The notes under the pieces: model-generated
What the model was told of the DNA's origin: nothing
Database searches by the model: none
Seen by the model: the letters and a program-made list of their open reading frames with translations, nothing else
Assembly (NCBI GenBank): GCA_903884425.1
Contig: CAISEP010000023.1
Location: forward strand, 1 to 64,000
Length of the DNA: 64,000 nt
Direction of reading: 5' to 3'
From: an uncultured Caulobacterales bacterium
Lineage (GTDB): Bacteria > Pseudomonadota > Alphaproteobacteria > Caulobacterales > Caulobacteraceae
Translations under genes and position numbers: made by a program
Shown here: piece by piece, positions 8,326 to 17,679 of the stretch
Numbering within the stretch: the first letter of the stretch is position 1
Layout: the number at the start of each line of letters is the position of its first letter

Positions 8326-8652
8326 TTACGGCTTCAGGCCCGGAAACCCCGGCAGGTTGGCCAGGGGCCCGGCGGCGTCGCGCATCAGTTCGGCCTGCAG
8401 CATGTCCAGCCGGGCCTTGGCCTCCCCGTGGGCGGCGCGGACCAGGTCCTGCAGGGTCTCGGCGTCCCCGTCGGTCATGAGGCTGGGGGAAATGGTGACG
8501 TCCGTCAGGTCGCCGCCGCCGGACAGGGTCACGGTCACCAGGCCCGATCCGGCCTGCCCAGTGACGGAACTGGCGGCCAGCCGCTCCTGGGCCTGCTTCA
8601 GCTTGGCCTGCAGGGCACCGGCCTGCTTCATCATGGCACCGATGTCCTTCAT
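8326..8652 (-). CDS. ybaB: YbaB/EbfC nucleoid-associated protein
   Basis: A 108-residue YbaB/EbfC family DNA-binding protein, the usual length. Family features are the N-terminal MKDIGAMMKQAGALQAKLKQAQERL helix and the central GSGLVTVTLSGGGDLTDVTISPSLM strand region. It binds DNA as a dimer and helps organise the nucleoid. It overlaps dnaX by four bases (ATGA) and precedes recR, the classic dnaX-ybaB-recR order. Confidence 0.95.
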   Translation of the reverse strand: MKDIGAMMKQAGALQAKLKQAQERLAASSVTGQAGSGLVTVTLSGGGDLTDVTISPSLMTDGDAETLQDLVRAAHGEAKARLDMLQAELMRDAAGPLANLPGFPGLKP

Positions 8653-10493
8653 GGCGCGTCTCCCTCATCGTCGTCATCATCGGTCTCGAGGCCACCGCCG
8701 GAGGCCACGGGGGCGGGTGCGGGGGCGCGCTTGCGATAGGCCACGATCTCCGCCCCCGGAAAGGCCTCCAGCACCGCCTTGACGAAGGGTTCCTCCTCCA
8801 GCTGGGCGCGCTCGGCCTTTTCCTCCCGTCGTTCCCGCTCATAGGCGGTCTCGGTGCCGCCGCCGCGAATCTCCGCCATCCAGCGGTCGCCGGTCCATTC
8901 CCGCAGGCGGGAGGTGAGGCGCTGGGTCAGGGTCGGGGGCGCGCCGGGGGCGGGCTCGAAGGTGATCAGGCCGGGCTTGAAGTCCACCAGCCGGACGAAC
9001 CGCTCCACGTCGAGCTTCAGGGTGATGTCCCGCTTCTCGTCGATCAGCTGGACCACGTCCTGGAAGGTGGTGATCAGGGCCCGGGCGGTGGGCTGCGGCA
9101 CGGGGGCGAGGGAGCCGGAGCGTCCGCCGCCGGCCGAGGCCCTTGCGCCCCCGCCGCCGCCGCCCGATGGGGCACCGGACCCCCCCGCGCTCACCCCCTC
9201 GCCGGAGGCCAGGCGCTTCAGGGCCTCCTCCGGCCCGGGCAGCTCGGCGGCATAGGTGACGCGGATCAGGGCCATCTCGGCGGCGGCCATGGGGTCGGGG
9301 GCCCGGCGGATCTCGTCATGGGCCTTCAGCAGCATCTGCCACATGCGGGACAGGATGCCCGCCGAGGCCTCCGCCCCCACGGCGGCCAGACGGCCGGCCT
9401 GGTCGCTGGGCAGGGCCAGGGCCGCGGGGCCCAGGGTCTTGGCCACGGCGGCGGCATGGGTGTGCTCCAGCAGGTCGCCGATCACCACCACCGGGTCGGC
9501 ACCGAAGCCATAGAGCTGGCGGAAGCGGGTCAGGGCGCCGGCCGTGTCCCCCTTCATCACCGTCTCGAACAGGCCGATGGTGGCGGCCCGGTCGGCCAGG
9601 CCCAGCATGTCCCGGACCACGGCGGCGGGAGTGATCTGGCCCCGGTCGCTCTGCACGATGGCCTGGTCCAGCAGGGAGAGGCCGTCGCGGACAGAGCCCT
9701 CCGCCGCCCGGGCGATCAGGGCCAGCCCCTCGTCCTCCACCAGCACGCCCTCCTTGGCGCAGATGCCAGCCAGGTGGGCCTTCAGCACGTCCGGCTCCAC
9801 CCGCCGCAGGTCGAAGCGCTGGCAGCGGGACAGGATGGTCACCGGCACCTTGCGGATCTCGGTGGTGGCGAAGATGAACTTCACATGGGGCGGCGGCTCT
9901 TCCAGGGTCTTGAGCAGCGCGTTGAACGACGCCGTGGACAGCATGTGCACTTCGTCGATCACATAGACCTTGTAGCGGGCCTCCACGGGGGCATAGCGGG
10001 CCCCGTCCAGCAGCTCCCGCATCTCGTCCACCTTGGTGCGGCTGGCGGCGTCCAGCTCCAGCACGTCCATGTGCCGCCCCTCGATGATGGCGCGGCAGTG
10101 GCGGCCGTCCACCGACAGGTCGACGGAGGGGCGATGGATGGCCTCGCTCTCGAAGTTCAGGGCCCGGGCCAGCAGGCGGGCGGTGGTGGTCTTGCCCACC
10201 CCGCGCACCCCGGTGAGCATGAAGGCGTGGGCGATCCGGCCCGCAGCAAAGGCATGGGTCAGGGTGCGGACCATGGCCTCCTGGCCGATCAGGTCCTCGA
10301 ACCGCCGGGGGCGGTACTTGCGGGCCAGCACCTGATAGGCGGCCGGACTTTCTGCAGAAGGACTTTCGGCGGGTTCGGCGGGCGGCGTCTCCGCAGGCGG
10401 GCCGCCGAACATGTCGGAGGTGGCGTCGTCGCGCTCGGGGGCGGCGTCGTCCGCCGGGTCGGTCTCGTCCTGCCAGGGAGGGTGGTCGGCCAT
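8649..10493 (-). CDS. dnaX: DNA polymerase III subunits gamma/tau
   Basis: Clamp-loader ATPase of about 614 residues. The Walker A motif is TGVRGVGKTTTARLLARALN, Walker B is YVIDEVHMLS, the SRC motif is TILSRCQRFDLRRV, and a long C-terminal tau-like region carries Gly/Ala-rich linkers. In the zinc module, where E. coli has four cysteines, only one remains (GRHCRAI). I believe this loss is shared by related alphaproteobacteria. The track start (GTG 10526) adds eleven residues; ATG 10493 (MADHPPWQ) with GGCGGGG upstream is more likely. It is the first gene of the dnaX-ybaB-recR operon. Confidence 0.94.
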   Translation of the reverse strand: MADHPPWQDETDPADDAAPERDDATSDMFGGPPAETPPAEPAESPSAESPAAYQVLARKYRPRRFEDLIGQEAMVRTLTHAFAAGRIAHAFMLTGVRGVGKTTTARLLARALNFESEAIHRPSVDLSVDGRHCRAIIEGRHMDVLELDAASRTKVDEMRELLDGARYAPVEARYKVYVIDEVHMLSTASFNALLKTLEEPPPHVKFIFATTEIRKVPVTILSRCQRFDLRRVEPDVLKAHLAGICAKEGVLVEDEGLALIARAAEGSVRDGLSLLDQAIVQSDRGQITPAAVVRDMLGLADRAATIGLFETVMKGDTAGALTRFRQLYGFGADPVVVIGDLLEHTHAAAVAKTLGPAALALPSDQAGRLAAVGAEASAGILSRMWQMLLKAHDEIRRAPDPMAAAEMALIRVTYAAELPGPEEALKRLASGEGVSAGGSGAPSGGGGGGARASAGGGRSGSLAPVPQPTARALITTFQDVVQLIDEKRDITLKLDVERFVRLVDFKPGLITFEPAPGAPPTLTQRLTSRLREWTGDRWMAEIRGGGTETAYERERREEKAERAQLEEEPFVKAVLEAFPGAEIVAYRKRAPAPAPVASGGGLETDDDDDEGDAP

Positions 10494-10558
10494 TGCCCCG
10501 CCATTGCTGCGCCGCCGCCCGGACACCGGGAGTGGACGCTCGAAGACCGAAAGGATCA

Positions 10559-10661
10559 GGTGGAGACTGGACGCCGACCCGCAGCGGAACTCGTTACGGC
10601 TGCTTCCTTCCGGACCTGACCGGGTTGGCGAGGGCTACGCCCGGCGCCAGTCTCCGCCGCC
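10559..10661 (-). ncRNA. ffs: Signal recognition particle RNA (small bacterial type)
   Basis: On the minus strand the invariant SRP core appears (GGTCAGGTCCGGAAGGAAGC, continuing AGCC), including the GGAA tetraloop and the asymmetric loop that binds Ffh. The flanks close a long helix: GGAGACTGG at the 5' end pairs with CCAGTCTCC at the 3' end, giving about 103 nt. It lies just upstream of dnaX on the same strand, a common alphaproteobacterial location. The RNA and Ffh target nascent membrane proteins. End points are set by the closing helix and may be off by a few bases. Confidence 0.93.
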
Positions 10662-10780
10662 TATATCGCTTGCGCGGGCGCCGGTTGCAAGGGACCCGCC
10701 GGGCATTCGCGCGCATTCGGACGGTTGGTAAGGTGCCGCCGGTTTGCTACCACCACGGAAGTCCGAGGAAAGGCCCGCCC

Positions 10781-11707
10781 ATGTCCCTGTCCGCCATCAC
10801 CAATGTCTTCTCCGGCAATCCGCTGGACCGGCAGAGCGCCCGGCGGGGCGATGCGGCCTTCATGGCGGGGGTGCTGGCCGATCCGGCGACCCTGGTCCTG
10901 CCGGTCTGGAACGGCCAGCCCTTCGTGGAGAAGACGGCGGACGGGTTTCGCCTCGCCTATCTGGCGGAGGGCATCGGCCGGACCCTGACGGAGGTCGAGG
11001 AGACCCGCCTGTTCCTGGGCATGTGGAAGGACACCGCCGTCTTCGCCGTGGACCTGGAGGACCGCACCGACCCCTCCGCCGGGCCCTTGGCCGGGCTGGG
11101 GGAGTTCCGGGACATGCGCGCGCTGGCCATGGCCCTGGCCCCGGCGGAGGCGGCCATCGCCGCCACCGCCAAGGGGGTGTTCGAATGGCGCCGCCGCCAC
11201 CGGTTCTGCGCAGTCTGCGGTGCCCCCTCCCAGGCCGCCGAGGGCGGATGGAAGCGGGTCTGCCCGTCCTGCAAGGCGGAGCACTTCCCCCGCACCGATC
11301 CGGTGGTGATCATGCTGCCGGTGATCGGCGAGCGCTGCCTGATGGGCCGCCAGAAGGTCTGGCCCAAGGGCATGTGGTCGGCGCTGGCGGGCTTCCTCGA
11401 GCCCGGCGAGACCATCGAGGAGGCCTGCGCCCGGGAGCTGAACGAGGAGGCGGGCCTGACGGCGACGAAGGTCCACTATCACTCCAACCAGCCCTGGCCC
11501 TTCCCCAACTCCCTGATGATCGGCCTGATCGCCGAGGTCGCGGAGGGCGAGGCCGTCCCCGACGAGGCGGAGCTGGAGGCCGTGCGCTGGTTCACCCGGG
11601 ACGAGGCGAAGGCCCTGATGGCGGGGGAACTGGACGGTGCCTTCTGCCCGCCCCCCCTGGCCATCGCCCACCAGCTGCTGAAGAGCTGGGCCGCAGGAGA
11701 TTTCTGA
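10781..11707 (+). CDS. nudC: NAD(+)/NADH pyrophosphatase NudC
   Basis: A 308-residue Nudix hydrolase. The zinc ribbon is FCAVCGAP...CPSC. The Nudix box GFLEPGETIEEACARELNEE fits GX5EX7REUXEEXGU. The NADH-pyrophosphatase marker SQPWPFPxS appears as NQPWPFPNS. It cleaves NAD(H) to NMN(H) and AMP and can decap NAD-capped RNA. The track ORF begins at 10493, but the first 96 residues overlap the SRP RNA and make no sense; ATG 10781 has GAGGAAAGG upstream. Confidence 0.93.
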   Translation: MSLSAITNVFSGNPLDRQSARRGDAAFMAGVLADPATLVLPVWNGQPFVEKTADGFRLAYLAEGIGRTLTEVEETRLFLGMWKDTAVFAVDLEDRTDPSAGPLAGLGEFRDMRALAMALAPAEAAIAATAKGVFEWRRRHRFCAVCGAPSQAAEGGWKRVCPSCKAEHFPRTDPVVIMLPVIGERCLMGRQKVWPKGMWSALAGFLEPGETIEEACARELNEEAGLTATKVHYHSNQPWPFPNSLMIGLIAEVAEGEAVPDEAELEAVRWFTRDEAKALMAGELDGAFCPPPLAIAHQLLKSWAAGDF

Positions 11708-11777
11708 GGGGCCTTACCCCTTCCTTTACCGGCGGGGATTAGGGTGACGGGGTCATCCTTCGCCCGAGCGCCCCGCC

Positions 11778-12203
11778 ATGTGCCGCCCTGCCCGTCCGTC
11801 CCTGCTGTCTGCCTTGCTCCTGGCCGCGGGGCTCGTCCTGACTGTCGCGCCGGGGGTGAGCCTCGCCGGGGCCAAGCCGGCGGAGCACCGGGGCGGGTCC
11901 ATCACCTTCGTGCACCTGCCGGGCCTGACCACCAATGTCCTGCGGGCGACCGGGCGCTGGGGGGTGGTGACCCTCGAGGCCGGGCTCGACATTCCCGACG
12001 AGAAGCTGCGCCTGCGGGCCCAGCACAGCATTCCCCTGCTGCTGGACGGCTATACCCGCGCCCTGGCAGGGATCGGCCCGTCGGTGCGGCCGGGCTCCCA
12101 GCCGGACCTGGACCGGGTGTCCACCGCCCTGCAGAAGGTGACCGATCAGGTGCTGGGCAAGCCCGGGGCGGTGTTCCTGGTGGGCTCCGTCATCGTCAAC
12201 TGA
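11778..12203 (+). CDS. Small secreted protein of unknown function
   Basis: A 141-residue protein with a clear signal peptide ([24 protein letters not shown]). The mature part is [37 protein letters not shown], then [10 protein letters not shown], ending in [12 protein letters not shown]. The pattern of a beta strand, a short helix and a conserved terminal LxGxxxxN resembles FliL-like periplasmic domains, but the resemblance is weak. No flagellar genes are nearby. Its end overlaps the pterin dehydratase gene by eight bases on the other strand. Confidence 0.6.
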   Translation: MCRPARPSLLSALLLAAGLVLTVAPGVSLAGAKPAEHRGGSITFVHLPGLTTNVLRATGRWGVVTLEAGLDIPDEKLRLRAQHSIPLLLDGYTRALAGIGPSVRPGSQPDLDRVSTALQKVTDQVLGKPGAVFLVGSVIVN

Positions 12204-12498
12204 CGCCGCCGCGGGCGCGGTACGCCGCGTCCATGGCCCGGGCCAGGGTCACGTCCCGCGCCGTCACGCCCCCGGCATCGTGGGTGGTCAGGGTCACCTC
12301 CACCCGGTTGTAGACATTGAACCATTCGGGATGGTGGTCCTGCTTCTCCGCCAGGATGGCCATGCGGCTCATGAAGCCGAACGCCTCGGCGAAATCCGCG
12401 AACAGGAAGGTCCGCTGCAACGCCGGCCGGGCGGTATCCACCGTCCATCCGTCCAGACCTGCGGCGGCCTCGGCGGGGTCGAGGCGGGGTATGGCCAT
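12196..12498 (-). CDS. phhB: Pterin-4a-carbinolamine dehydratase
   Basis: A 100-residue PCD/DCoH family protein with the active-site signature [20 protein letters not shown] followed by [10 protein letters not shown]. It dehydrates 4a-hydroxytetrahydrobiopterin, recycling the pterin cofactor of aromatic amino acid hydroxylases. The track ORF runs back to 12756, but the first 86 residues are low-complexity; ATG 12498 has CAGGAGG at good spacing. No phenylalanine hydroxylase gene is in the window. Confidence 0.92.
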   Translation of the reverse strand: MAIPRLDPAEAAAGLDGWTVDTARPALQRTFLFADFAEAFGFMSRMAILAEKQDHHPEWFNVYNRVEVTLTTHDAGGVTARDVTLARAMDAAYRARGGVS

Positions 12499-12647
12499 GG
12501 GGTCCTCCTGCGGGCGGGGCCCGGATCGGGCCAAGAACGACGTATCGTCGCCACAAATTCCTCTATAGTCATATGGGTCGTGGAAAGCGGACAGTCCACG
12601 GGCGGCAGGGCCGTCCGCCGGACCCGCCAAGCTTCGGAGGCCGGACC

Positions 12648-12995
12648 TTGAGTCTTGATCGACGCCTGCACCTCCCGCAGGACGCCAGGTCCCTGAGATC
12701 CGTCCCGGTGGCCCTGGGCCTGGCCCTGCTGCTGACGGGATGTTCCGTGGTCGCACCCTTCAGTGCGGCCCCGCGCCTGCCGCCGGCCCCGGCGGCGGAG
12801 CCCGCGACCGGCGCCGCGGCAGCCCGGTCCGACCGTCCGGTGGCCGTGCCGATCAGCGCACCGCCCCCGGCTCCTCCGTCCGTCGATGTGAGTGACCCCC
12901 GGCGGCGGCAGTATTACGACCAGGTGCGCAAGCGCTACTACTTCTTCGACCCGGTGCAGAAGAAGTACTTCTGGAGCGACGGCACGCCGAAATAA
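12648..12995 (+). CDS. Small proline-rich lipoprotein
   Basis: A likely 115-residue lipoprotein. The signal peptide ends in the lipobox LLTGC, followed by an Ala/Pro-rich linker. A C-terminal aromatic motif has two similar units, [15 protein letters not shown] and QKKYFWSDG. The track ORF starts at ATG 12573; I prefer TTG 12648 because GGAGG lies seven bases upstream. Function is unknown. It is divergent from phhB. Confidence 0.65.
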   Translation: MSLDRRLHLPQDARSLRSVPVALGLALLLTGCSVVAPFSAAPRLPPAPAAEPATGAAAARSDRPVAVPISAPPPAPPSVDVSDPRRRQYYDQVRKRYYFFDPVQKKYFWSDGTPK

Positions 12996-12998
12996 CGG

Positions 12999-13250
12999 TC
13001 AGTCCATCCCGTCCTCGGCGTCCGGGTTGTCCGGATCGTCCACGGGGCTGTGATCGAAGCCCAGGAGGTCACCGGGCTGGCAGTCCAGGGCCCGGCACAG
13101 GGCATCCAGGGTCGAGATGCGCACCGCCCGGGCCCGCCCGGACTTCAGGATCTGCAGGTTGGCCACGGTGATGCCCACCCGGTCCGCCAGTTCGCTGAGG
13201 GACATGCGCCGCTCATAGAGTACGCGGTCAAGTCGGACCCGGATGGTCAT
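12999..13250 (-). CDS. Small HTH transcriptional regulator (Cro/CI, YozG-like)
   Basis: An 83-residue regulator made almost entirely of one Xre-type helix-turn-helix: MSLSELADRVGITVANLQILKSGRARAVRISTLDALCRAL, followed by QPGDLLGFD and an acidic tail. This form typically accompanies a DUF2975 membrane protein, which is exactly the upstream gene here (30 bases apart), so the two form a two-gene operon. It probably regulates its own operon or a membrane-stress response; the signal is unknown. Confidence 0.85.
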   Translation of the reverse strand: MTIRVRLDRVLYERRMSLSELADRVGITVANLQILKSGRARAVRISTLDALCRALDCQPGDLLGFDHSPVDDPDNPDAEDGMD

Positions 13251-13280
13251 GGTGGCGGTCGGGATCCCTCGGTAGGCGGT

Positions 13281-13832
13281 CTAGATGGTGAGCTCGGAGT
13301 CCCGGCGCAGGCGCGCGCCCTCCCGGAACACCTCGGCCAATACAAACACGACCAGCACGGCGAACCAAGCGGTGGGGTTGAACCATCCGTCACTGGCCCG
13401 AAGCGCGGCGCTGTGGGAACCCACCTGGTCCAGCAGGGCGCGCACCCCATAGGCCGCCGCTTCCAGCCCGACCATGGCCGCCCCTACCCAGCGCAGGCGG
13501 GCCACATTGTCCGGATGGAACGGATCCCCCCGCACCAGGGTCTCCATGATCCGGCGGATACGGTTCAGGATCACCACCAGGCAGGCCACATAGGCCTCCA
13601 CCACCAGCAGCACGGCCACCAGGGCGAGCGTCGGCAGGGGCGACACCCAGACGTGTCCGCCCAGGCTCAGCCGCGGCACGGCGGGTCCGAAGGGCAGATA
13701 GACCAGCATGACCAGGCACAGGGGGCCGACCACCGCCACGGCGATGCAGGCGGCGGCATAGACCACGTCCACGGCGATCTTCAGGAAGCTGGAAACGGAC
13801 TCAGGGCCCAGTGCGCGCATCGATCCGGTCAC
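13281..13832 (-). CDS. DUF2975 family membrane protein
   Basis: A 183-residue protein with four predicted transmembrane segments: VVYAAACIAVAVVGPLCLVMLVYL, LPTLALVAVLLVVEAYVACLVVIL, VGAAMVGLEAAAYGVRAL and AWFAVLVVFVLAEVF. Between segments two and three is the family motif IRRIMETLVRGDPFHPDNVARLR, and it ends in FREGARLRRDSELTI, a DUF2975 hallmark. It is cotranscribed with the small HTH regulator downstream. Function is unknown. Confidence 0.85.
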   Translation of the reverse strand: MTGSMRALGPESVSSFLKIAVDVVYAAACIAVAVVGPLCLVMLVYLPFGPAVPRLSLGGHVWVSPLPTLALVAVLLVVEAYVACLVVILNRIRRIMETLVRGDPFHPDNVARLRWVGAAMVGLEAAAYGVRALLDQVGSHSAALRASDGWFNPTAWFAVLVVFVLAEVFREGARLRRDSELTI

Positions 13833-13964
13833 TCCCTTCCCGCCGGACCGCCGCGAGACGGCTGGACTTGGGGCCCGTCCGGCGGCATGACCCAGTCACT
13901 GGCGTCCGACACCCCGGCGATAGGCCGCGGACCCGACGCCGTCACGTTAAACTTGGGACATGAT

Positions 13965-14573
13965 ATGCTGGTGCTGGCTCCGGGCCAACGATTGGTGGCG
14001 GCGACCCATAATCCCGGCAAGGCGCGGGAGATCGCCGCCCTGCTGGACGGACGGTTTGAAACCGTGACGGCGGGCTCGCTGGGCCTGCCCGAGCCGGACG
14101 AGACCGAGACCACCTTCATCGGCAATGCGGTGCTGAAGGCAAGGGCCGCGGCGGACGCATCCGGCCTGGTGGCCATTGCCGACGACAGCGGCCTGTCCGT
14201 GGTGGCGCTGGGCGGCCAGCCCGGCGTCCTGTCCGCCCGCTGGGCCGTGGCGGAGGAGGGGGCCCCGCGGGACTTCGCCCATGCCATGCGCCGGGTGGAG
14301 CAGGCCCTGGCGGCCAGCGGCTCCGCCGACCGGTCGGCCTTCTTCACCTGCGCCCTGGCCGTGGCCTGGCCCGACGGGCCGGTGGTGGCGGTGGAGGGGC
14401 AGGTGCACGGGAGGCTGAGCTTCCCGCTGCGGGGGGACCGGGGCTTCGGCTATGACCCGATCTTCGTGCCCCAGGGCGACTCCCGCACCTTCGCCGAGAT
14501 GGAGGCGGCGGAGAAGGACGCCATGAGCCACCGGGCCATCGCCTTCGAGAAGCTGAAGCGGGCCCTCTGGTGA
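13965..14573 (+). CDS. rdgB: XTP/dITP diphosphatase (non-canonical purine NTP pyrophosphatase)
   Basis: A 202-residue Ham1/RdgB enzyme that hydrolyses ITP, dITP and XTP to prevent their incorporation. Motifs are LVAATHNPGKAREIAALL at the N-terminus, FIGNAVLKARAAADASGLVAIADDSGL, and the C-terminal GFGYDPIFVP with MSHRAIAFEKL. The track ORF starts 305 codons upstream in meaningless sequence; ATG 13965 is in the right place for the family. It overlaps hemW by four bases (GTGA). Confidence 0.93.
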   Translation: MLVLAPGQRLVAATHNPGKAREIAALLDGRFETVTAGSLGLPEPDETETTFIGNAVLKARAAADASGLVAIADDSGLSVVALGGQPGVLSARWAVAEEGAPRDFAHAMRRVEQALAASGSADRSAFFTCALAVAWPDGPVVAVEGQVHGRLSFPLRGDRGFGYDPIFVPQGDSRTFAEMEAAEKDAMSHRAIAFEKLKRALW

Positions 14574-15724
14574 GCACAGCCCCGCCCGCCCTGGGGGTCT
14601 ATGTCCACTGGCCCTACTGCGCGCGGATCTGTCCCTATTGCGACTTCAACGTCTATCGCCACCGGGGACGGCAGGCCGAACAGGCGGCCCTGGTCGATGC
14701 CATCGCCGCCGACCTCGTCGCCCACCGGGCACTCGCCGGCGACCACACCCTGGTGTCGATCTTCTTCGGCGGGGGCACGCCGTCCCTGATGGACCCGGCG
14801 GACGTGGCCCGGCTGATCGCCCTTTGCCGCCGTCTCTGGACGCCTGCGGAGACGGTCGAGATCAGTCTCGAGGCCAATCCCACGGATGCGGAGGCGCAGC
14901 ACTTCGCCGCCCTCGCCGACGCTGGAGTCACCCGCCTGTCGCTCGGGGTGCAGAGCCTGGAGCACGGGGCCCTGAAGCTGCTGGGCCGCAATCACGGGGC
15001 GGAGGAGGCGGCCCGCGCCGCCCGGCTGGCGCGGGGCCTGTTCCCGCAGCTGTCCCTCGACCTGATCTATGCCCTGCCGGACCAGACGCCGGGCGCGTGG
15101 GCGGCAGCCCTGGAGAAGGCGCTCACCCTCGATCCCGACCACGTCTCCCCCTATCAGCTGACCATCGAGCCGGGCACCGCCTTCGACCGGGCGGTGCGCC
15201 GGGGCACCCTGATCCCCCCCGATGATGCCCGCGGCGCGGACCTTTACGACGTGACCCAGCATATATTGTCCGTACACGGATATTCTGCCTACGAGGTCTC
15301 GAACCACGCCCGCGGACCGGCGGCCATGGCCCGTCACAATCTCGTCTACTGGCGGGGGGAGGCCTATGTGGGAGTCGGTCCCGGGGCCCATGGGCGGCTG
15401 CGGCGGGACGGGGGCTGGGTCGCCACGGAGGCCGCGCGCACCCCGACGGCCTACATCCAGGCCTTGTCAGACAAGGGCCTGGGTCACGCGCAGGTCGACA
15501 TCCTGACAGCCCAGGACCGGGCGGAGGAGCGCCTGCTGATGGGTCTGCGTATCGAAGAGGGCGTCCGCTGGGACGAGATCGCGGCCCTGGACCTGCATCC
15601 CGGATCGGAGCGGATCGCAGGGCTCGCGGCCCACGGATGGGTGAGATCCGACGCCCACGGCCTGCGGGCGACGCCCGAGGGACGCCGCCTGCTGGACGGG
15701 ATCATCCGTACACTGATCGTCTGA
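14570..15724 (+). CDS. hemW: Radical SAM heme chaperone HemW
   Basis: A 384-residue HemN-like protein. The radical-SAM cluster motif is YCARICPYCDFNVY (CxxxCxxC), followed by FFGGGTPSLM and ISLEANPTD, and later LSLGVQSLEHGALKLLGRNH. HemW binds heme and an iron-sulfur cluster and delivers heme to respiratory enzymes; it is not the coproporphyrinogen dehydrogenase HemN. It starts with GTG overlapping the rdgB stop. The rdgB-hemW pairing is typical of alphaproteobacteria. Confidence 0.92.
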   Translation: MSTAPPALGVYVHWPYCARICPYCDFNVYRHRGRQAEQAALVDAIAADLVAHRALAGDHTLVSIFFGGGTPSLMDPADVARLIALCRRLWTPAETVEISLEANPTDAEAQHFAALADAGVTRLSLGVQSLEHGALKLLGRNHGAEEAARAARLARGLFPQLSLDLIYALPDQTPGAWAAALEKALTLDPDHVSPYQLTIEPGTAFDRAVRRGTLIPPDDARGADLYDVTQHILSVHGYSAYEVSNHARGPAAMARHNLVYWRGEAYVGVGPGAHGRLRRDGGWVATEAARTPTAYIQALSDKGLGHAQVDILTAQDRAEERLLMGLRIEEGVRWDEIAALDLHPGSERIAGLAAHGWVRSDAHGLRATPEGRRLLDGIIRTLIV

Positions 15725-15742
15725 GTACGGCTGGGCGGCGGA

Positions 15743-16420
15743 TCAGGCCTTGGTGTCGAGTTCCGCGCCCGCGGCGTCGGTCGACCCCTGTGCATAGGGG
15801 TGGGTCGGCTCGGCGGTAGCCGCAGCGGCGGGGGCCTTGGCGCTGACCGCCACCAGGGCCGGGCGCAGGATGCGGCCGAACAGCTCGTAACCCACCTGCA
15901 TCACCGTCAGGACCGAGCCCGGGGCCACGTCGGCGGCGGGCTGTTCCATCATGGCCTGGTGCAGGTGCGGGTCGAAGCGGTCGCCCCGGGCGGGGTCCAC
16001 CCGCTTGACGCCATTGCGCTCGAAGGCGGACTGCAGGGCCTTTTCCGTCATCTCCACGCCCAGCACGAAGTTCTTCACGGTGGTGTCGGTGGAGTCCTTG
16101 GGCGAATGGGCCACGGCCCGGGCCAGGTTGTCCGATGCGTCCAGCAGGTCCCTTGCAAAGCGCTGGATGGCGAAGGCGCGGGCGTCATTGGCCTCCCGCT
16201 CCGCCCGGCGCCTGGTGTTCTCGGCGTCCGCGGCATAGCGCAGGGCCTGTTCCTTCAGGGCGGCATTCTCCGCCGCCAGGCGCTCCAGCTCTGCCGCCGG
16301 ATCAAAGGTCTCGGCGGAGTCGGAGGGGTCCCCGCCGCCGCGATCATGCTCGCGCAGCCAGTCTTCCCCCGGCTCGTGGCCGTTTTCCGTCGCGTCTTCC
16401 GTCATTGCCTCCACTCCCAT
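15743..16420 (-). CDS. grpE: Nucleotide exchange factor GrpE
   Basis: A 225-residue cochaperone that releases ADP from DnaK. An acidic N-terminus precedes the long coiled coil (LERLAAENAALKEQALRYAADAENTRRRAERE). The beta-wing domain carries NFVLGVEMTEKALQSAFERNGVKRVDP, with HLHQAMMEQP and VLTVMQVGYELFGRILRPALVAV. A second ATG (MTEDATENG, 16405) is an alternative start. It lies immediately downstream of hrcA on the same strand, the conserved heat-shock pair; dnaKJ is not in the window. Confidence 0.95.
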   Translation of the reverse strand: MGVEAMTEDATENGHEPGEDWLREHDRGGGDPSDSAETFDPAAELERLAAENAALKEQALRYAADAENTRRRAEREANDARAFAIQRFARDLLDASDNLARAVAHSPKDSTDTTVKNFVLGVEMTEKALQSAFERNGVKRVDPARGDRFDPHLHQAMMEQPAADVAPGSVLTVMQVGYELFGRILRPALVAVSAKAPAAAATAEPTHPYAQGSTDAAGAELDTKA

Positions 16421-16447
16421 GCGAGGGCTGCAAGGCTCCCGGACCGG

Positions 16448-17566
16448 CTAGCCTTCCAGCATGCGCCCCAGCACCCGCGCCGTATAGTCGACCAGCGGGA
16501 TCACCCGGGCATAGTTCAGGCGGGTGGGCCCGATCACGCCGATCGCGCCCAGCACCCGCTGCCGTCCCGTCATATAGGGCGCCGCGATCAGAGCGGAACC
16601 CGACAATGAAAAAAGCCGGGTCTCGGCCCCGATAAAGATGCGCACGCCTTCCGCCTCCCGCACATGGTCGAGGAGGCTGATCAGCTGCTCCTTCTGCTCC
16701 AGGTCGTCGAACAGCTGGCGGACCCGTTCCAGGTCCTCCCGGGCCGTGGCGTCGTCGAGAAGGTTGGCCCGGCCCCGGACGATCAGGGCCCGGTTCTGGC
16801 TCTCCCCGCCGCTCCAGGCGGCCAGGCCGTCCTCCACCAGCCGGGCGGCGGCCTCGTTCAGGGCGGCGCGGGCGGCGGCCAGCTCGTCCCCCATCTCCGC
16901 CACGGCTTCGCTCAGGGTGTGGCCGCGCAGGCGCATGTTGAGGAAGTTGGACGCCTCCTGCAGGGCCGATGGGGTGACCCCCGGCGGGGTGACCATCAGC
17001 CGGTTCTCCACCGTGCCGTCGTCGAACACCATCACCGCCAGCGCCTGGTCCGGGGACAGGGCCACGAACTCCACATGCTTCACGCCCGCGTCCCGCACCG
17101 GGGTCACCACCACGCCCGCGCCGCCGGCCAGGCCGGACAGGAGCTGGCTGGCCTCGTTCAGGGCATCCTCGAAGCTCATGCCGCGACCGGCCAGGCGGCT
17201 CTCGATGTGATCCTTGTCGGTGTCGGCGATGTCCCCCACCTCCATCAGCCCGTCCACGAAAAGGCGCAGGCCCGCATGGGTGGGCAGGCGTCCGGCGCTG
17301 GTGTGCGGCGCGGCCAGCAGGCCCAGCTCCGTCAGGTCCTGCATGGTGTTGCGGATCGAGGCGGGGGAGAGGGCGACACCCCCCCGGGACACGGTGCGCG
17401 AGCCCACCGGCTCCCCCGTCTCCAGATACGTCTCCACCACCCGGCGGAAGATGTCCCGCGCCCGCTCGTCCAGCTCGGACAGACCCGGACCCGTGCCGAA
17501 ACCGGTCAGTCCGGTCAGGGACGATCCGGCGAGCAGGCTCTGGGAGGTCGGTTGGAAACGCTTCAT
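16448..17566 (-). CDS. hrcA: Heat-inducible transcription repressor HrcA
   Basis: A 372-residue HrcA. The N-terminal winged helix contains [26 protein letters not shown] and [19 protein letters not shown], then [16 protein letters not shown]. The C-terminal GAF-like part includes [14 protein letters not shown] and [24 protein letters not shown]. It represses heat-shock genes by binding CIRCE operators, usually upstream of groESL in this class. The track start at 17689 adds 41 implausible residues; ATG 17566 follows GGGGGAG. It is divergent from rph. Confidence 0.95.
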   Translation of the reverse strand: MKRFQPTSQSLLAGSSLTGLTGFGTGPGLSELDERARDIFRRVVETYLETGEPVGSRTVSRGGVALSPASIRNTMQDLTELGLLAAPHTSAGRLPTHAGLRLFVDGLMEVGDIADTDKDHIESRLAGRGMSFEDALNEASQLLSGLAGGAGVVVTPVRDAGVKHVEFVALSPDQALAVMVFDDGTVENRLMVTPPGVTPSALQEASNFLNMRLRGHTLSEAVAEMGDELAAARAALNEAAARLVEDGLAAWSGGESQNRALIVRGRANLLDDATAREDLERVRQLFDDLEQKEQLISLLDHVREAEGVRIFIGAETRLFSLSGSALIAAPYMTGRQRVLGAIGVIGPTRLNYARVIPLVDYTARVLGRMLEG

Positions 17567-17679
17567 GGCTCCCCCATCATAGCGCGACCGGCGACAAGGA
17601 CCATGGACCTTGGCCCGACAAATGACGATAAGCGCGGCACATCCGACCTTTCCGCCCCATCCTCGAGGATCTGCACAGC

